Shown: positions 1 to 10,883 of the stretch, piece by piece
Layout of the letters: each line of letters starts with the position of its first letter
Position numbering within the stretch: the first letter of the stretch is position 1
Assembly: GCA_023105745.1 (NCBI GenBank)
Contig: JALGQZ010000003.1
Span: 124,001-188,000 of the forward strand
Origin: Austropuccinia psidii
Lineage: Eukaryota; Basidiomycota; Pucciniomycetes; Pucciniales; Sphaerophragmiaceae
Direction of reading: 5' to 3'
DNA: 64,000 bases
Program-made: the position numbers and the translations under genes
The notes under the pieces: generated by a model
What the model was told of the DNA's origin: nothing
What the model saw: the letters and a program-made list of their open reading frames with translations, nothing else
Database searches by the model: none

Positions 1-5
1 ATTAA

Positions 6-95
6 TGGCTGGCAGAATCAGACAAACCTGACACAGATAAACTCTTGAGAAGATTTAGACATGAAAGAAGGCCACAAGCCTTAATATGTCTATAA
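6..95 (+). pseudogene. 3' end of pol of a family-A Ty3/Gypsy element (partial)
   Basis: The first bases encode the last residues of a Gag-Pol polyprotein and align with the end of the complete element ending at 16796 (shared residues include [15 protein letters not shown]). This is the tail of the chromodomain-like C-terminus after integrase. Two lesions show: codon 3-5 is TAA where the complete element has GAA, and the normal TGA stop reads TTA, so the frame runs on to TAA at 93-95. The rest of the element lies left of the window. Confident as a homologous fragment; it is not a functional gene on its own. Confidence 0.85.
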
Positions 96-225
96 ATGTG
101 GTTTAAATTACTTGATCTGAGTGATGTAAAGAGGTTGGAAAGTGGACATTAACCCCCTTTGGGGCGTTTATTATTTATACCATTGATAAAATTGTAGTAC
201 AATTTTATTCTTTGGTGGGAGGGAA
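96..225 (+). other. 3' UTR with two short hairpins and polypurine tract
   Basis: Between pol and the LTR lie a C-run/G-run hairpin (153-157 with 161-164) and a near-perfect palindrome at 188-206 (arms AAAATTGTA and TACAATTTT). A purine-rich tract (GGTGGGAGGGAA, about 214-225) directly abuts the LTR and should prime plus-strand synthesis. The same order is present before the 3' LTRs at 16937 and 21181. Confidence 0.7.
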
Positions 226-2090
226 TGTGAGCCTTGAGGTATATTTTACATACCCAAATAGGCCACAATTATCTTAAAAATAAATTTTAAATTATGCATA
301 ACTCATAAGTCATGCATATATCCAAAATTCATCATTTTTAATTTCAGAAAAGATGAATAGCTTTTTATTGAGTAAGTAAATCCATGGATTTAATGCCAGA
401 TTTGGATTCTACACAAAAATTCACCTAGGTTTACTCCATAGAGTGAATAATCTCAAATTAACTCTTTGAGGTGGTAATATGGAAAATACTTCAATACCAC
501 ATAAAAGATCCGTGAAAATTTTTGTTTTTCTTGATTTCATGCCAAAATAATGGGAATGTGAGGAATCCCATGTAAGATATACACTAAGAATGGGGTTATT
601 CATGTTTTGAGCACTTAATATCATGGTATTCTTACATGGACTTTTGGTACACCCATAGTGGATATCTCACTAAGCTTAAATTTCTATGTTGACATGAAAA
701 ATAAGCAAGGGGGACAAAAGACATCAAAGAGAGCCAGGGTACCCAACTTCTGAGGCCTCTGAGGCGTGGACAGCTCCAAAGCTTGAATACATGGCTGATC
801 TTGGCCTAATTGGTAAACTAAAACCTTTTGGGAACTTGGTTACCATGTCTCAACTACTGTAAATCTTAAGAAAATAGCAAATAACCTGCTATTTTGATGT
901 GCCAAGGAGGTAAAGAGCTACTTAGACTCCTGTAACCATGTCAATTCTTAATGATTTTCCATGGATAAAACCCAAAAGAGTAATTAAAACCTTTTTTGGA
1001 CTTTTATCCATTGATTTACCTCATAGCAACCAGTTAAACACTGATATTTGCAATTCTATGTAGAAATGAGGTAAAAACTTCAAAAATTCATTTAAAATAC
1101 AATTCTTAATGAATCTTTCTGAAATCTTCAGGACTAATGTAGAACTGTATTATCTATGGTACAACCAAAAAGAATTATGGCTTTACTAGTAAAATTAAAA
1201 GTGTTACCTACAGTCCATTTTTGGCTATTCTATGTGAAACACTGAATCTTCAAAAATTCACAGTAATTACAACCTGTGATGAAATTGCCAATAACATTGA
1301 TAACTTTGAGAAATCAATGATTATTTCAGAATAAAAGAATATTTACAGATGTTACTCCTTTTATTCTTAACCATATTGGGGTTGGTAGTCACGTAAAAGC
1401 ATTAATTAAGTAATTATGATAATCTCACGTGACAACAGATGATGCAATCAATAATCCAAAAAGGTTTATTGTTTTCTCACCCACTGGTTTTTCAGTTTGC
1501 TCCATGTCATGCCTCTGTGAGCTGTTGTTGACTTAAAAGAGGCCTCCTCTTGCTGTTTTTTCCACATCATCATCTTATTATTCATTTAAACCATTATTAC
1601 CAACAAGTAAGTATTAGTAAAGCTATTCTTAAGTGTTTTAAATCTTCCAGAATCAAACAGAAAGACGTGAAATCATATAATCCAACTATATATTGTTGTA
1701 ATACTGTTATAAATTGATTTTGATCCTTAAAATCCACAATTCTACATCAAATCTCTCTATCTTATCTTTCAATAAATTCTTTGGAATATTAGTGAGTGAT
1801 TTATTTTTAATTCTTAAAGTTTTTCTCTAAAATTAGTTTTCTTCAAGAATTACCATTATAATTATTCTTGCAAAAGATGATTATATATTAAAATAATTTT
1901 ATCATTTTAATAAAAGAAGTTTTATTATTAAAATCTTCTTGTAATTGATTCTTGTAGACAATTACTTGCTCACTGTTAAAATCACTAGTAGTGTTTAACA
2001 TGTGAAAGAAATAATTCTATTTCAGAAGAAAAGACATAGTACTGTTGATTAATAGTGATATTATCATCAGTTTCATAGTCAAATCTTACA
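226..2090 (+). repeat. 3' LTR of a partial family-A Ty3/Gypsy element
   Basis: It begins TGTGAGCC and ends CTTACA and aligns along its length with the 1930-bp LTRs at 8560 and 16937; it is 1865 bp. The matching 5' LTR is outside the window. Compared with the younger copies, several CpG sites have become TG or CA (for example the GACGT in the middle of U3 reads GACAT, and CACGTG near the end reads CATGTG), so this copy is older. The splice-donor-like GTAAGT after CCAACAA is kept near 1606. Confidence 0.9.
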
Positions 2091-2099
2091 GGTGTAGCC

Positions 2100-2104
2100 A
2101 CTTT
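2100..2104 (+). repeat. Left target-site duplication of element B (ACTTT)
   Basis: ACTTT directly precedes the TGTGAG start of the LTR at 2105, and the same five bases follow the LTR that ends at 23373. A matching 5-bp duplication shows that 2105-23373 is one insertion. Confidence 0.9.
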
Positions 2105-4294
2105 TGTGAGCCAGTGAGGTATGTATGACATACCCATAAGGCCACAAATGATTTTATAAACAGTTAATTTTAAACAGACTTTTTAGTTGAATTTAAAATA
2201 AAAAATAATAAAAAATAAGTAAAACTTTTTTTAGATAAACAAAGTTATAAATATTATGTCATTTTTGGATTCTACACCAAAAATAACCTAGGGTACACCC
2301 ATAGGGTGTTATACCCAAAACCACTTATTTTTTATGTTATTGGAAGATTTAAGAATCTCACAGTACCAATGTAACTTTTTTAACATTTTTTTAAAATTGT
2401 TAAATTTAAGCTTAATTATGCTTAAATTTAAAGTTGCATAAGGTTTATGCAAACTTACCAAAATTTTAGTTAAAATTGAGGTGTGGTGTATATTTACTGA
2501 ATTGGCTAAGGATTTGCCATACAGAATGTAAATCCTGCGTGAGCTCAATTTAAAAGGGTTTAAAGCCATAGTATGGCTTTAAATAAATAAAGGGCAAAAT
2601 CCACGCAGAAAGGTGGGACAAAGGAAAAAGACCAAATAGAGCTGGGGTACCCAACTTTTTGGATCTGCAAGGATTCAATTAAGGTTGTCCACCTGTATTG
2701 GAGGATTTTCAACCTTATTTAAACTTTAAGATTAGACTTTGATCCAACCTTAAGGTTTAAACTGGTTTTATCCCAATTTGGACAGGAATTTCAAGCTGCC
2801 AAAGGGTAAATCCCAATATGCAGGCTTGAAATCAAGGTTTTAAGAACTGTCAGAGCTTAATTAAGCTTAAAAAACTTAAATAAGCTTAAAACTTTAAAGT
2901 TTCAAGCATTAAAACCTTATCAAAACTTAAGGTTTAGTGTGTTTTGCTATTCTACATGGAAAAATAGCAAAAACTTCAAAAATTCATTAAAAAATCCAAT
3001 TCTTAATGGATTTGCTTGAAAATTTCACACAACTTAGAATATAATATTATCAATATATAAATTAAATTTTAAGTATCTTTTATAAATAAATTTCTTGGGT
3101 AATTAGCCTGGAAATTTACTCTTTTAATTAAACTCAAAGAAATTTATGATTTCTTTAAAAATTAATTAAAAATTGAGTTTAAGAGATTTCTACTTGAAAC
3201 TCTATTTTTAAGTTGTTCATGTGATGAACTTTAATATAAATAAGCTTACTTATATTAAAAACTTAAAATAATTAGTTTAAATGAGGATTAAAGTTACATG
3301 GTGTTAAGAATAACACTGGTAACTTTAAATTGGAAGTAAAAATAAGTTGCCTTAAGCTAAGAGCTTTATTTTTAAGCATGGTTTTTCAGTTTTGACCTTA
3401 GCACGCCCTCTACATCCATTATAAATCATGAGAGCTGCTCTGAAGACATAAAAAGAGTCTTTTCATCACTGTTTTTGTCCATCATTCATTATTAATCCAA
3501 TCATATTAGAAATTTAAACAGGTAAAGTTTTATTAAATATAAAATCTTATTATTAAAAGTAATTCTTAAGTTATTTTTATTCTTTATTTATTAAAATTAA
3601 AGAATTGAAGTCATAGAATTTAGATTATTGTTGTAATCACCAATAATATATTTTATTATATAAAGTTATCATTTTAAATATCTTTTAAAATCCACAAATT
3701 CCTCTAAAAAACTCTTTAATCATAATTTATATTATAAAAAGTTGTTTTATCTTTAAATTTATTGATTTTTGACGTGTTTTTAACTTATAATTATTATTTA
3801 ATATTATAACTGTTGTTGTTTGACTTATTATATTAAATAAATCTTATAAGTAAGTTTTCTCTAAAAATTCTATATTTTTTTGTCTAGTATTAGTTTTTTT
3901 TTATATATAGAATTTTCTCTATAAGAATTATTTCTGCACAGTGTGTGTTTTAATTCTTTTATAAATAATATTTATATTATTTATAAGTGGTTAAATATTT
4001 ATATTTTCCACGTGTAATTGTCTCATTAAGAGCTTTACACTTCTTATTGTTATAACTGTCAGTGACTATAACAATAATAGAATAATTATAATTTATTATA
4101 ATTATTATATTTTTTTTATTATTATATTATTATAATAATAACTAAATTTATTTTTTTTATATATAATTATTTCTAATAATTATATTTAAATTTGTGGTTG
4201 TAATATTTTATTATATTATATTTTTCTACTGAGGACAGTCATAGTACTCTTGATATTGTTACTATTATCAAGAGTTTCATAGACAAACCTTACA
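2105..4294 (+). repeat. 5' LTR of element B
   Basis: The LTR is 2190 bp, starts TGTGAGCC and ends CCTTACA. A likely core promoter is the CATAAAAAGAG stretch near 3447-3457, aligned with the TATAAATAG of the solo LTR at 36611. Downstream are donor-like GTAAAG (3522) and GTAAGT (3850). From 3431 to the Gag start at 4995 I find no ATG. The extreme A/T runs at 4080-4220 are part of the LTR and recur in the 3' copy. Confidence 0.92.
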
Positions 4295-4828
4295 TTTGGG
4301 GGCCTGGCCGTGATTTTAAACCAATTTTTGGGACATAAATCATATTCTAGACCTTATTTTACTGTTTTTTGACGTAAAATTGCCATATTTGTCTTAATAT
4401 TGGCTTTTTTGGGACTTATCCCTTATAAATAATCTTTATAATATTAATAAAGTTATTTTTCCTTAAGAATATTGTTTGAAACAATATACTATTGAGTGAC
4501 TTGGAATAAATTTCTTTTGTCTAACTAGTGGCTTTTTCACATCACAGACTTGAATTTATTCTTTGAGTTATTCTAGTATAAAGTGAATAATAATACAATT
4601 TTGATTAATTAACTTGTTAATTGCATAATTATTATTTCTTTAAAGAAAATAATAAATCAAATAAAAAATCTTTACTAAAAACATTTTTTTCTTTTATCTT
4701 AGACATTTTTCTTTATTTTTGACGTAATTTGCCATAAAATTACATTAAAACAACTTTATTTAATAAGTTAAATTTATAAGTTATTTTCATTATTTGATAA
4801 AATAACTTATAGGTTTAATTTTCTCTAG
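3850..4828 (+). other. Predicted leader intron of element B (removes the primer-binding site)
   Basis: The donor is AA|GTAAGT at 3850 inside the LTR. The acceptor is TTTTCTCTAG at 4819-4828, followed by a coding-like exon that starts TG. The A before the donor plus this TG would form an ATG. Element A shows the same arrangement with a 919-nt intron. The interval contains the end of the LTR, the primer-binding site and an AT-rich leader without any ATG. Splicing is inferred from site quality, phase agreement and conservation only. A donor at 3522 is an alternative, but it would give GTG at the junction. Confidence 0.5.
4295..4312 (+). promoter_or_regulatory. Primer-binding site of element B
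   Basis: TTTGGGGGCCTGGCCGTG follows the LTR directly and is identical in elements A (10490) and C (52498), although the flanking leader differs. A TGG two bases after the LTR fits pairing with the CCA end of a tRNA. The tRNA was not identified. Confidence 0.65.
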
Positions 4829-5743
4829 TGTCTTCTATCAGAGAAAATTCTTCAGACTCTGAAGCCTCAGAGTCCAGTATTGAAATTCAAACCAGTCCAG
4901 CACCAAGGGGTTTAATAACCAAGGAGCCCTTTAAAGGTCCTGCAGGTGAATTCAATTCAATTTTACTCTATTTTTTTATTAAAATTGACGTGAAATGACT
5001 CCTACTAGAAGTGGAAGTAACTACTCCATCCAATCAAATGGATCTGGACCAGGACATTCCAGCCACAAATCCAAAAGGCAAGAATATCCTCCCAGAGGAG
5101 AGGCACAAATGGAGGATGCCAGAACTTCCACCAGTTCCCAAAGGTTAGCCAGCACCTTTGAACCTCTTATTGAGAGTCCAGAAGCTGACATAACTGCTAT
5201 TGCTGTTAGACCTGAACCATTTCCAACAGGCAGCTGTGGAAATTTATCAATCCCAATGGAAAAACTGGTTCCTGGCGTCAAAACAACAAGAGTGGGAACT
5301 CCTTCCAAGTATTTGGATAGGCACCATGAACTCTTATCTTCAGGTGAAGAAGTTCATGGGGCCAGAAAAGACAGAAGATCTTCTGCTGGGTTGGACACCA
5401 ATGTCTGTCAAAGGACAAGTCCAACAGATCAAAGCTTGGTTGAAAAACCAAAGCATGTTGTCAGAGGATCAGAAGAAGAAATTGGCTCAAGGCAAGGACA
5501 ACAGCCCAGTGGAAGCTCCTCAAGCATCCACCTCAACAAGTGCCAAACAAGCCCAAGCAAGCCCCAAAGACCAATCAGAAGGGAAAGGCAAAGCCCAAGT
5601 GGAACAAACCTTACCCTCAGAATTACAGAATCCCAAAGAAAGAAAAGACAGCCATGGACAATGTGTTCAATATGGCAAGAACTTTGATGGAATTCAAAAA
5701 AAAGGAGGAGGAAAGATTGAAACACTCCTTTCCAAAGAAGTAG
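4829..5743 (+). pseudogene. Spliced small gene (frame X) of element B, one-base insertion
   Basis: Predicted exons are 4829-4945 and 5210-5743, with donor CAG|GTGAAT and acceptor GCTGTTAG preceded by a CTGAC branch-like motif. Exon 1 is serine/glutamate rich and resembles the exon of element A (shared SIEIQ/SIEVQ). Exon 2 carries a conserved helical-looking domain (LNHFQ, EIYQSQ, KNWF, MNSYL, WLKNQS) and then a basic K/P-rich linker and MARTLMEF before the stop at 5741-5743. An extra A in the AAA near 5545 shifts the frame relative to element A, which fuses the first half of this protein to the downstream Gag frame. It overlaps Gag-Pol in a different frame. I do not recognise the domain; nucleic-acid binding is only a guess from the basic tail. 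Confidence 0.6.
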
Positions 5744-8559
5744 ATCTTGTAAAACTTGTAACTTACTTTGAATCTTGTAATAAAGAAATTATGGCAAAAT
5801 TTAAAGCATTTGATCACGTCCAACAAAAGTTGGGTAATGAGATACTACAAGTAAAAGACCAACAAAAGACCATAATTGGCCTTGAAAATGTTAACAAGGC
5901 AAATATTTTGTCTTTGACGCAAATTTGTGAAAGACTTGAGTTTAAAGTTACCTTACTCAATCAAGCAGATGAAAATTCAATTTCTTTTATAACTGGACAG
6001 TTAAAAGAATTGAAAATACAAGTACAAAACTTGGAAAATTCAACTGGTCACAATGCAGCTCTTTTTCAAGAACAATTGGAAAAAAGTGATAAAGCAAGAC
6101 TTGAATTGAAAGAAGACATTCAGTCAAGTATTAATAATATATCACTGAAAAATGAATTGCCAAGGCAATCCACACCAATTCTTGACAGAAATGTCCTTAA
6201 CTTGAATAATTATTTACATCATACAATTTCAAGTCATGATGTGGAAACTGCTTGCAATTATAAGGACATTCCAAGATTAGAGGAATGGCCAACCTTCAGT
6301 GGTGAAGGAGAATATAATCATATGGAATTTATGAAAACAATTGATATGTTTAAAGAAGACTTTAACATACCAGATGAATACATAAGTGCCAGATTACACT
6401 CATTATTTACCAAATCAGCAAAGAAATGGTATTATAAAATGAGACAAGACCATGGTAAACATTCTTGGCCTTGGTGGAAAGAACAAGTTATTTCCAAATG
6501 GGCAAATGATTCCTGGAGATTTAGAATGGAAAATTCTTTTGAAGAAGCCATTTTTAATATTGAGAGGGACAGGCCCATGACTTGGTTTCTTAAACAGAAG
6601 GACAGATTAACTGCCCTTCATCCTGATATGTCTGAACCAATGGTACATAAAAGGATATTAAGAAAGTGTGATGGTGACCTTGAGCATGCTATAAGAAGCA
6701 GATGTATTGAGCCTTGCTCTAAAGAAGATTATATCAATGCTATGGAGGATATCACTACTAGAACAAAAATTTGAAGAAATTGGTATAAACCCCCAATAGA
6801 CAACAGGACTAGTGGGAAACCAATTTTAAAACCAAATAAACCACATGACAGACCTCCTTTGAAATGTCATAAATGTGGAAGTACATCTCATTTAGCAAAC
6901 ACTTGTCCAAAAAAGACAAGAGTTAATGAGATAAATGTTGAAAAAGTGGAAGAAACAAAAGAAACTGATGTATCTTTACATGAAAGTGATTCTGAGCCTT
7001 CAGAAGAAGAAGAAGCATCAGAGCAAATTGGTATAGAAAATATTAATGTTTCTTTTGAGGTCACTGAGGTACATACTCACTTACCACAGTACAGTGATGA
7101 ATGTATGGATCTCATACATGTGCAAGATGCCAAAATGCAAAAAACCAAACCTGCTAGAGGTAAAGGTTATACAGCTGGGTCATCTTGCATCACTAATATT
7201 GTGATAAATAACACAGAAGCCAAGATACATCTTGACTCAGGTGCTTTTTGCACTTTTGTTGGAAAAGATTATCTTGACAAAATTTATACCAACTGGCAAG
7301 ACAAGTTGATGCCAATTGAAGGTGTAAAATTCAGCAGTGCTAGCCAGAACATGCACCCTTTGGGTATATTTAAAGAAGCAGTAATATTTCCTCATCCAGC
7401 AGGGAGTATAAGATTGAAAGCTGAATTTGTTGTTATGAACAATTGTACTTCACAACACTTTATACTTGGAAATGATTATCTCAATATCTATGGTATTGAT
7501 ATCAACAATCATAAGGACAGGTATTTCACTATAGGGGAAAATAAAAGGCAAAAATTTGCTTTTTCTCTAGAAAGAAAAGAAATTACTGTCATTCAACAAG
7601 TAAATAATGTTAAAAAAGAAAAATTTGTGTCAGATCAGCTAAGTGAAGCACAAATTAGTCCTGAATTAACACCAGAAATGAAGGAAGAACTTATTGAAAT
7701 TTTATTTCAATATAGAGAAGCCTTTGCTTCTGATAATGAACCACTTGGGGCTATAAAAGGCCATGAGGTGGACATTATGCTTAATGTGGAAAGGCCTTAT
7801 CCGCCATTATTAAGGAGACCAGCTTACCCAGCTAGCCCTAGGGCTAGAGAAGCATTAGAAAATCATATTAATGAACTAATGAAACTGGGAGTTCTTAGAA
7901 AAGTTGGGCACAATGAGGAGGTTGAAGCCACAACTCCAGTAATCATTACTTGGCATAATGATAAGTCAAGGATGGTTGGTGATTTTAGAGCACTGAATAC
8001 TTATACTATTCCAGACAGGTATCCAATCCCTAGAATTCATGAGACTTTGACTCAATTATCCAAAGCAAGATTCATCACTTCTATGGATGCTCTAAAAGGC
8101 TTTCACCAGAATGTTTTGACACCTCATGCTAGGAAATTATTGAGAATAATTGCTCATTGTGGTATTTATGAATATTTGAGAATGCCTTTTGGTATTAAAA
8201 ATGCACCCTCTCATTACCAAAGAATGATGAATACTATCTTCCCACATGAATTATCAGAGGGATGGTTAATCATTTACATTGATGACATTATAATTTGTTC
8301 AGAAACCTGGCAATTACATTTGGAGAGACTTTCATTAGTACTTAAGAAAATTCTACAAGTTAACATGAAAATTTCTCTTAAAAAATGTAATTTTGGGTTC
8401 CATGAGTTAAAAGCTCTAGGACATGTAGTCTCAGGACTAAGCCTTGGTGTTGATAAAAACAAAGTGGCTGCAGTTTTACTGAAACAAATGCCCCAGAACA
8501 AAAAAGAAATGATGTCTTTCTTAGGGTTTGCCAGTTATTACAGACAACACCTTAAAGAT
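4995..8559 (+). pseudogene. Gag-Protease-RT part of element B polyprotein, broken and interrupted
   Basis: The ATG at 4995 follows TTGACGTGAA, a context shared by elements A and C. In order: a basic N-terminal region, a coiled-coil-like stretch (about 5750-6150), a retrotransposon Gag capsid-like domain (WPTFSGEGEYNH to about 6770), a CCHC knuckle starting at 6865 (C-X2-C-X4-H-X4-C), an aspartic protease with DSG at 7234-7242, and reverse transcriptase with YIDD at 8275-8286. Lesions are the one-base insertion near 5545, a TGA at 6772-6774 where element A has glycine, and the insertion of element A after codon 8557-8559. The reading frame resumes exactly at 18872. Function in the family is replication of the element in cytoplasmic virus-like particles. 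Confidence 0.9.
8555..8559 (+). repeat. Left target-site duplication of element A (AAGAT)
   Basis: AAGAT precedes the LTR at 8560 and recurs at 18867-18871 after the 3' LTR. The uninterrupted sequence, seen in element A itself near 14623, has a single copy. Confidence 0.93.
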
Positions 8560-10489
8560 TGTGAGCCTTGAGGTATATTTTACATACCCAAATAGGCCAC
8601 AATTATCTTAAAAAGAAATTTTGAATTATGCAAAACTCATAAGTCATGCATATATCCAAAATTCATCATTTTCAATTTCAGAAAAGATGAATAAGTTTTT
8701 ATTGAGTAAGTAAATCCATGGATTTAAGACCAGATTTGGATTCTACACAAAAATTCACCTAGGGTATCTCCATAGAGTGAATAAGCTCAATATAAGTATT
8801 TGAGGTGGTAAAATGGAAAATACTTCAATACCACATCATTAATACCACATAAAGGATCCGTGAAAATTTTTGTTTTTCTTGATTTTTAGCCAAAATAATG
8901 GGAAAGTGAGAAATCCCATGTTACATATACACTAAGAATAGTGTTATGCATGTTTTGAGCACTTAATATCATGGTATTCTTACATGGACTTTTGGTACAC
9001 CCATAGTGGATATCTCACTTTAAGCTTAAATTACTATTTTGACGTAAAAATTAAGCAAGGGGGACAAAAGACATCAAAGAGAGCCAGGGTACCCAACTTC
9101 TGAGGCCTCAGAGGCGTGGATAGCTCCAGAGCATGGATCCATGGCTCATCTTGGCCCAATTGGTAAACTAAAACTCTTTGGGAACTTAGTTACCAAGTTA
9201 CACCTACTGTAATCATAAGAAAAATAGCAAATAACCTGCTATTTTGACGTGCCAAGGAGGTAATAAGCTACTTAGGCTCCTGTAACCACGTCAATTCTTG
9301 ATGACTTTCCATGACTAGACCCTAAAAGAGTAATTAAACCCTTTTGGGATCCATATTCATTGATTTACCTCATAGCAACCAGCAAAATACTGCTATTTGC
9401 AATTCTACGTAGAAATGAGGTAAAAACTTCAAAAATTCATTAAAAATACAATTCTTAATGAATCTTCCTGAAACTTTCAGGACCAATGAAGAACTGTATT
9501 ATCTATGGTACAACCAAAAAGAATTATGGCTTTACTAGTAAAATTAAAAGTTTTACTTACAGTCCATTTTTGACCATTCTACGTGAAACACTGAATCTTC
9601 AAAAATTCACAGTAATTACAACCTGTGATTAAATTGGCAATAACATTGATAACTTTGAGAAATCAATGATTATTTTAGAATAAAAGAAGATTTACAGATG
9701 TTACTCCTTTTATTCTTAACCATATTGGGGTTGGTAGTCACGTAAAAGCATCAATTAAGTAATTATGATAATCTTACGTGACAACAGATGATGCAATCAT
9801 TAATCCAAAAGGGTTTATTGCTTTCTCACTCACTGGTTTTTCAGTTTGCTCCATGGCACGCCTCTGTGAGCTGTTGTTGACTTAAAAGAAGCCTATTCTT
9901 GCTGTTTTTTCCGTATCATCATTATCATCATCATATAAATTTATTAAATCATTATTACCAACAAGTAAGTATTAGTTCAACTATTCTTAAGTGTTTTAAA
10001 TCTTTCAGAATCAATCAGAAGGACGTGAACTCATAGAATCCAACTATATATTGTTGTAATACTGATATAAATCATCTTGATCTCTTAAATCCACAATTCT
10101 ACGTCAAATTTCTCTACTCTTATCTATCAATAAGTTCTTTGGAGTATTAGTGAGTCATTTATTCTTAATTCTTAAAGTTTTTCTCTAGTAATAGTTTTCT
10201 TCAAGAATTATCTTTATAATTATTCTTGCAAAAGATAATTATATATTAAAATAATTTTATTATTTTAATAAAGAAGTTTTTATTATTAAATTCTTCTTGT
10301 AATTGATTCTAGTAGACAATTACTTGCTCACTGTTAAAATCACTAGGAGTGCTTAACACGTGAAAGAAATAATTTTTTAATTATTTAATTGTGGTTATAA
10401 TAATACTTTATTATTATATTTCATAAGAACAGACATAGTACTGTTGATTAATAGTAATATTATCATCAGTTTCATAGTCACATCTTACA
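8560..10489 (+). repeat. 5' LTR of element A
   Basis: It starts TGTGAGCC and ends CATCTTACA. U3 contains many ATGs up to CCATGG at 9852; none follow until 11094. The TTAAAAG near 9882 is in the position of the TATA box of the solo LTR at 35362. A near-consensus donor GTAAGT follows CCAACAA at 9965. The remaining CpGs fall mainly in ACGT contexts. Confidence 0.94.
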
Positions 10490-10883
10490 TTTGGGGGCCT
10501 GGCCGTGTTTTTTGATCCTTGTACCCTTGATTAATATATTTTTAAGCTCTAAAATATATTAATTTAATTAATTTTTTTCTTTCAATTTGGAGTTAAAATA
10601 TTTTTATTTTTGAAATTGTTTTAAAATCTTTTTCATTGAGGAATTTGGTTTAATTTTATATTGTTTTTACACGTGGCTTTTTCACATCCAAAAACTTATA
10701 AAATTATTCTTTGAGTTACTCTGAATTAATTTTCATTCAAGATCTTAAATTTTAATTTTTTTTCTTTAAAAAGAATAATTTTTTTAATATTAAAAAATAT
10801 AAAACTTATAAAAAATCTTTAAAAGAAAAAAAATATTTTAAAAGTATAAAAAATAATTTTTTCTCTTTCATAATTTCTTTTAG
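9965..10883 (+). other. Predicted leader intron of element A
   Basis: The donor is CCAACAA|GTAAGT at 9965 and the acceptor is TTTCTTTTAG at 10874-10883, with a pyrimidine-rich run before it. The next exon begins TG, so the junction reads A|TG. The intron spans the end of the LTR, the primer-binding site and the AT-rich leader, and has no ATG. Element C keeps the same donor (51972) and acceptor (52883). A block GGCTTTTTCACATC at about 10674-10687 is shared with element B (4529-4542) and may be a conserved leader element. Splicing is predicted, not observed. Confidence 0.55.
10490..10507 (+). promoter_or_regulatory. Primer-binding site of element A
   Basis: TTTGGGGGCCTGGCCGTG follows the LTR end and is identical in elements B and C. 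It would be absent from the predicted spliced RNA. Confidence 0.65.

Noticed and set aside
2309..2569. Minus-strand 86-residue frame in LTR B, repeated at 21386-21646
   Set aside because: The two copies are similar only because the LTRs are nearly identical. The few differences are not biased to silent positions and the composition is that of AT-rich non-coding DNA.
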